DNA of 64,000 nt from Cryptomeria japonica. Its lineage: Eukaryota; Streptophyta; Pinopsida; Cupressales; Cupressaceae. Both the position numbers and the translations under genes were made by a program. Of the stretch, positions 58,351 through 64,000 are shown piece by piece; position 1 is the first letter of the stretch, and each line of letters begins with the position of its first letter. The stretch is taken from contig NC_081407.1 in assembly GCF_030272615.1 (NCBI RefSeq), forward strand, positions 148,551,744 through 148,615,743, given 5' to 3'. The notes beneath the pieces are model-generated. The model was not told the origin of the DNA, did not search any database, and saw only the letters and a list, made by a program, of their open reading frames with translations.

Positions 58351-59163
58351 ATGGCTAGCGCTATCAGATTTGAAGATAGACTCGGAGGAGGTGATGACTT
58401 CTCAGCATGGAAGTTCAAAATTCAAATGATTCTAAAAGAAAATAAAGTCGAATCATTTGTAAAAACTGAAACTGTAAAACCTGAGACTGAACCTGACAAA
58501 ACAACTTGGAGAGAGGGAAATGAAAAGGCCATCAAAATCATAGTTGATGGGGTGAGAAATAATATTATGCCCATCACAAGGAAACATGAAACAACCTACA
58601 ACACGTTCAAAGCACTTGAAGATGCATTTGAGATATCTAATGCTAGTAGAACCTTGGCTTTAAAAAGAGAAATAAATCACATTGCCATGATCAAAGGAGA
58701 ATCAGTCAATGACTACTTCATGCAAATATCATCCCTAAGGGATGAACTAGCAACTGTTGGATATGAAATCCAAAGCAAATAATTAACACTCATTGCTCTA
58801 GATGGGTTGCCTAGCATATGGGAAACATTCGTCCAAGGCATCAGTGCGAGGGATGAATTTCCAAAATTCGATAGGCTAAAGGTTGACTGTCTTTAAGAGG
58901 AATCAAGACAAAATAAGAAAGGGATCAAGCAAAAGAATATAGATGAAGATCTCAAAGTTCTAAATACAAACTCAAACAAGAAAAGAAAGCAGAAACAATT
59001 TAGAAAGAGAAAAGGTTGTCAGGACAAGAACACCTTCAAGAAGGATCTTTCACGGATTCAATGTTACAGATGTGACAAATTTGGGCACTATGTTGCCAAA
59101 TGTCCAGAAAGAGCCAAACAACAAGCCACATTTGCCAAAACAGGAAAATCTAAAAGGGAAGAA
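58351..59163 (+). pseudogene. Copia-4 gag
   Basis: Starts MASAIRFEDRLGGGDDFSAW (the ATG at 58351 is preferred over 58303 because families of this type begin here). The capsid-like part has FKALEDAFEISNASRTLALK and LRDELATVGYEI, then ALDGLPSIWETFVQGISARD. One CCHC knuckle, CYRCDKFGHYVAKC (near 59064). TAA stops at about 58780 and 58894; the second replaces a Gln expected in the family. Confidence 0.88.
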
Positions 59164-60125
59164 GACCCCGAGAAGTATGTACTCTATTCAGCACTCACAA
59201 ACCAAGCATCAAACAAAGTTAACTCATGGGTGATCGACAATGGCTCATCCAGACACATTACAGGATTCAGAGAAGTGCTTGACTCCATGAAAGAGGAGAA
59301 TGATGAAGAAGTAACTATCAGAGATGACTCCACACATCCAGTCAGAGGATTTCAAACCCGCACCATCAAACTAAAGTCAGGTGTATCATTACAACTTAAA
59401 GGAGTACTATATGTCTCAGGCATCAAGAGAAACCTAGTCTCAATATCAGCACTAGAGGACAATGGATACAGAGTGACCTTCATGGACAACACAGTATTGG
59501 CTTGGCCAAAGAATTCATCCATCAAGAAAGGTAAAACTATTGGTCAAAGACAAGGCTACTTGTATGAGCTATGCACAGAGCCCAATTTAGCCCTAATCCA
59601 TGAAACTACAGATGTTAATGAATTCTGGCATAGAAGACTAGGCCACCTGAATTTTAGAGCTTTATCATCAATGGGAGACCTTGTAACAGGCCTACCTAAG
59701 TTAAAGCAATATCATTCAGGGGCATGCAAAGGATGTGCCCTAGGTAAAAATACTAAGGGTGCTTTTCAAAATAGTACTAGAAAAACAAGTAAAATTTTAG
59801 AGTTAGTTCATTCTGACGTATGTGGACCCATGTTCGTACCTTCTTTGGGGGGATTTTTATATTATGTAATATTCATTGATGACTACTCTAGGAAAACTTG
59901 GATCTACTTTCTGAAATGTAAAGAATCAGAAGAGATCCTCAATAGGTTTAAAGAATTCAAATCACTAATAGAGAACTACTGAGGAAATAAAATTAAAACC
60001 CTAAGAACTGATAATGGGGGGGAATACACATCAAAATTATTTAGAGATTTCTGTAAAAATTCAAGGATTAAGAGGGAGTTAACAATACCTTATAATCACT
60101 CTCTCAGCGCTGCAAAAAAAGAACG
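59164..60125 (+). pseudogene. Copia-4 protease and integrase N-terminal half
   Basis: Protease active-site region SWVIDNGSSRHITG (about 59224-59266; D-N-G-S). The GAG-pre-integrase zinc region FWHRRLGHLNF ... CKGCALGK (59623-59750) gives H-H-C-C. Catalytic Asp in LVHSDVCGPM (~59806) and in LRTDNGGEYTS (~60007). A TGA at 59980-59982 breaks the frame. The third catalytic residue (Glu) is missing because the sequence passes into LINE-B soon after TIPYN. Confidence 0.88.
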
Positions 60126-62589
60126 TTTCTTGATAAAGTTGGATTTGGCTAAGGCTTATGATAGAGTTGAATGGGATGTTCTATTTAAGATCATGAGGGC
60201 TTTTGGTTTTGATGGTAAGGTTATCAAAATAATCAGAGAACTAATCACTACTCCTATGTTCTCTATTTTGGTTAATGGATCTCCTACAAATTTTTTTAAA
60301 AACTCTAGAGGGCTAAGACAAGGAGACCCCATATCACCTATCCTTTTTACCATTCTGGCCGAAAGTATGAGTAGAATGATTCATAAATTGAAACAAAGAA
60401 AAATTATCAAAGGTCTTCAACCTTCTTCTGCCAATGTGTTTTGCACTCATCAACAGTTTGTTGATGATACTATCATCATGGGATATTCTTCAGTCAAGGA
60501 GGCTGAAGCCTTCAAAACTACTCTCAACTCCTATGCTTTGGCAACTGGTCAACTGGTTAACTGGGACAAATCAGCTATGTACTTTCTCAATACTCCAGTC
60601 ATAAGATAGTAGAGAATAGCCAATATAATTGGTTGTAAAGTGGACTTGCTGCCTTCTACCTACCTGGGTCTTCCTTTAGGGATGGCTCCCCCAAACTCTT
60701 TCTGGAATATGATCATTGATAAAATTAATAAGAGACTTGCAGGATGGAAAGGTTCAATGTTATCTCAAGCTGGGAAAATGCAGCTCCTCCAAGCTACTCT
60801 TCAAAATCTTCCTGTTTATGCCCTCAGTCTGTTTGGTATTCCGGCAAAAATTGCTGAAACTATGGAAAGAATTCAGAAGAGATTCTTATGGTCAGGAGTT
60901 GAAGAAAAGAAGAGAATACCTTTGATTGCTTGGGAGAAGGTGTGTAGACCAAAGAACAAAGGAGGGTTGGGGATTAAAATTATTAAAACTTTTAATAAAG
61001 CTCTTCTTGCCAAGCAATTATGGAGATCTTTTGACATCAAGAAAGGCTGGAGCCAAATTTGGTTTGATAAATACATTAAGAATCAGACTATCGAAGGGAT
61101 CCTCAATGATGAAGATATCCCGACTGGATCTTTCATCTGGAATAGTGTAACCAAAGCCATAAAAGTTGCAAAAGCTGGAGCTGGATGGGTCCTTGGAAAA
61201 GGTGACAGAATAAGGTTTTGGGAAGACCCCTGGATGAAGAATGAAGCCCTATTTGATCAAAACAATAATCAAGTCATTGAAGAATGTAAAAGGAGGTTTG
61301 GGCTGATGGTTTGTGACTATTGGAAGGAGAATAAATGGGTCAATCTTGAGGACATCCATCCTGGTCTTTCCTCTATTCAGAAAGAGTAGTTGTCCTTTTC
61401 CCCTAACAACAACTATGATGATGTTTTCCTTTGGAAAAGTGACCCTAAAGGTGAATTCACAGTTTCTTCTACTTATAAAAACACTTTTTCTCAAATCCGC
61501 AATCCTTTCTGGAATAAAGTTTGGAACAACATCCTGATCCCAAAAGTCAACATGTTCTTTTGGCTTGCTTCCTATAATAATATCCTTACTATTGATAATT
61601 TAATCCGAAGGGGCTTTAATTTCCCTAACAGATGTGAGCTCTGTCAGAAGGAGGAGGAATCAGTTGATCACCTATTTTTTCATTGCTCCTACACTTGGGA
61701 AATCTGGTGTAAAATATGGGAAAAATGGAAAATTAATTGGGTCATGAACAAAAGCATTAAGGATATAATATGGCAATGGAATTTTCCTACCAATTGCCAG
61801 ATTATTAAAAACCTGTGGTCCCTGACCTTCCCCATGATATGCTAGGGCATTTGGAAAGAAAGGAATAACAGGATATTTAGGGAAGAAAAGTGTAATACTC
61901 CGGTTGCCTTTGAAAAAATATGCAGGGCTATAAAGGAGAACATCAACATCCCTCACAAGAATAATCAGCAATGGGGTTTTATAAATTTGAATGATATGGA
62001 AAAAGACATTATTACTGAATGGAACCTGATTGATAAGGTCTACAAAGTGGGCAACAAGAAGAAGAGAGAAAACATTGTTTGGAGGTTCCCTGATTATGAC
62101 TGGATAAAGGTTAATTTTGATGGGGCTGCTAAAGGGAACCCTGGAAACGCTGGTGGAGGTGGAGTTATCAGAAATGCTCAAGGAAGGTTTATTGTTGCTT
62201 TTGCTTCCCCTTTTGGAATCCAAAACAACCATGTGGCTGAAGCAATGGCCATGCTTAAGAGCTTCCAGTTAGTCCAGGAATTCAAATTTAAAAAAATCTG
62301 GCTTGAAGGGGATTCCTTAAATATTATACAAGCCCTCAAAGGGATTAGTTCAGTCTCCTGGAATATTGCTAATATTATTAAAAATGCTAAGACTATCCTT
62401 AATAACTATGTTAGCATTATTTTAACCCACACTTTTAGAGAGGGTAACAAGGTAGCGGATATCCTTGCTAATGAAGGGGTTAATTTGGAAAAGGGGATCA
62501 AATATATAGGGGAAGATCACATTAAGTGGGAGATTCAGGAACAATTATTTTTTGATCGCCTTAATGGAGCAAGTAAATATTATGATTGA
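60126..62589 (+). pseudogene. LINE-B reverse transcriptase, zinc finger and RNase H
   Basis: L1-type LINE ORF2 without its 5' part. RT starts at IKLDLAKAYDRVEWDVLFK; RGLRQGDPISPILFTILAE follows, and the catalytic box reads QFVDDTIIMGYS (FVDD). The region STYLGLPLGMAP, the connector, the zinc finger CELCQKEEESVDHLFFHC (61630-61690) and a plant LINE RNase H (IKVNFDGAAKGNPGNAGGGG, EGDSLNIIQAL) follow, ending at 62587-62589. All are in one frame; stops are TAG TAG at 60607-60612, TAG near 61387 and TAG near 61843. No frameshift is needed, so it is much younger than LINE-A. Confidence 0.9.
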
Positions 62590-64000
62590 ATTATGGGGAA
62601 CAAGTACCAATGATAGAGTATGGAGGCGGATGAACTGCCAGTCGATGAGTGCTTCTAGGCATCATTACCAAGAACACATGTGTGTGAGAGGTAATTGTAA
62701 TAATAGCCAAGTTCGTATGAACATGAAAGACAATTTCAAAATTGTGAAAGTATCTTTTCAAGGAGAAACCAGAAACACAGAGTTTTACTTGCGGGCCAAG
62801 AGCTGTAACAAAGGTGATTGTGACCTGAAAAGCAGAATGGGAGGCAGCCTTAACAGGAATGAACCGTCCGGGTGTGAGCACTGGAAGAGCAAAAGGAAGG
62901 TGTGGAGAAAGCTCCACCGACACGGGTTCATGGATTACATGGAGAAGCTCCATGGTAGTAGAAGCTCTGTTTCTCAGGGGTTCGCAAAAAGCTGGAGCAA
63001 TAACAGGGCTACCCTATTTGGGGAAATCTGGCACATTGATGAAAGTCTGATCTCGGAGGTAACGGGGCTCAAGATGGAGGGGACCAAATTTTATAGGGAT
63101 AGAAAGTATGCCGCTGAGGCCTTCAAAAACTTCCCTCAGACAGAGGACGAGAAGAGCAACCTGGAGAAGAAGGATAATATCTCTTACTTCACCCCCCAAC
63201 AGGTAAAACCTTTCTGGCAAAAAATTCTTAGGGCATTAATGGAATATTTAACTGTGGATGGTAGGTTTACGAAAATTTACAATTATCACTTTGCCATCCT
63301 GAACCACTTCCGCCATGGGGTGAAAATTTCTTTGCCCTTCTATCTTGCTTCTTCTCTGAACGAGAGTTTGGCTGACCACATTAAAAAACCCAGCTCCTAC
63401 CCTCTTGTGCACCAAGGTCTCATCCTGCTGATTTATGAATATATGAAGAATAAGACTAGGGCAACAAAGGATGACCCTTTAATTCTCAATGCTTAGACTT
63501 CTGAGAAAAGCATAGACTCTGGTTCGACTGAGGAGACCAAAACCCCTTCCCATAAAAAAAGGAAGATTAATGTGCAAGAAGAAACGGATGTGCTTTGTGA
63601 GGAAGAAGAAATTAAAAATAATGAAGAAATTTATGAAAAGGAGATCAATAAGGAGGAGTATGGGGAAGGAGAGGAAGGGGGAAATTCTGAGAATTGTCAA
63701 CATAATATTGTCGGCTTGGAAATTGAGAGAGAGGCTCTGAAGCCTAAGGGTGAAAACCCTAATGAGGAGGAGACGGAACAAAGCAAGGATTCTGTGGAAA
63801 CCATACTGAATATTGCCCGCAATTGCACCCTTGAATTCTTCAACTTTCAGAAGTGGGTGGTGGAAAACATTACCAGCATGCAGGGTAAACAGAGGGAATT
63901 GGAAGTTAAAATCAACAAGTTGATCAACATGTCTGATTCTGGGAAGCCGAATGAGGAGATGGAGAATAGTGAAGTGGAGGAAGAAATGGAAATGGAAGAC
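62552..64000 (+). pseudogene. Unknown ORF overlapping the LINE-B RNase H end, runs off the window
   Basis: A different frame from LINE-B, overlapping it by 38 bases. Open to the window end except for TAG at 63494-63496. The first ~130 residues are Cys/His/Arg-rich and may not be real coding (the true start may be later). From about residue 150: NNRATLFGEIWHIDESLI, EVTGLKMEGTKFYRD, then YLTVDGRFTKIYNYHFAILN and LVHQGLILLIYEYMKN, a globular module. After 63500 it is highly acidic with coiled-coil-like Glu/Lys runs. The architecture (globular N-part, acidic coil C-part) parallels the ORFs at 1-2556 and 18300-21482. Function unknown. Confidence 0.6.

Larger units (their letters stand above)
57560..60125 (+). 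mobile_element. Copia-4, 5' part of a Copia element
   Basis: An LTR ending at 58258, a primer site, gag, protease and the integrase N-terminal half, all plus strand. It stops near 60100-60130 where LINE sequence begins. The LTR left end is not defined. Confidence 0.75.

Overview
This is eukaryotic plant DNA made almost entirely of nested, decayed transposable elements. I see no host gene, rRNA, tRNA or CRISPR array that I can support. Long LTRs, nesting several levels deep, Tat-lineage Ty3 elements with an extra antisense gene, and pseudogenes broken mostly by point nonsense changes suggest a very large plant genome, most likely a conifer or other gymnosperm. The gymnosperm assignment is inference; the plant and retroelement assignments are read from the sequence.

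Layout. 1-2556 (+) is the end of an unrecognised element-like coding frame with two TAG stops. 3903-23990 (+) is a Ty3-type element with gag and protease but no reverse transcriptase. Its gag is split by Copia-1 (5361-12941, minus, TSD AAACC), which itself carries a solo LTR (LTR-A, 9350-10840, TSD ATGGT). Its 3' LTR is split by Copia-2 (17161-23966, minus), a non-autonomous element with a zinc-knuckle gag and a second large unknown ORF. This stack sits in the RNase H end of a minus-strand LINE (LINE-A). Another part of LINE-A (42951-45430) is separated from that end by a complete 18,427-bp Tat-lineage Ty3/gypsy element (24519-42945; two 1,387-bp LTRs; TSD GTAAC). The Tat element carries gag-pol on the plus strand and a plant mobile domain (PMD) gene on the minus strand.

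45894-51903 is a long solo LTR (LTR-B, TSD TCCTT) with a second solo LTR inside it (LTR-C, 47937-50621). 53617-57544 is a truncated minus-strand Copia (Copia-3) with a 115-bp LTR, interrupted by a solo LTR related to the Tat LTRs (LTR-D, 55757-57381). A perfect 21-bp palindrome separates it from Copia-4 (plus), whose integrase runs in frame into a LINE reverse transcriptase (LINE-B, to 62589). An overlapping ORF of unknown function runs to the window end.

How the parts fit. The autonomous functions (gag, protease, RT, RNase H, integrase, LINE RT) are present only as pseudogenes. The Copia-2 gag is the one clearly intact retroelement ORF. The most interesting signals are: (1) two arrays of a degenerate AGCGCTATTG word with about 20-bp period, one ahead of the Tat gag and one ahead of the antisense PMD gene, each in the sense direction of its gene; (2) a C-loop hairpin with covarying stems just inside the 3' end of five different Copia-type LTRs; (3) Copia-2's two-gene, pol-less design with a possible internal promoter; and (4) a recurring unknown protein module in three separate element contexts.
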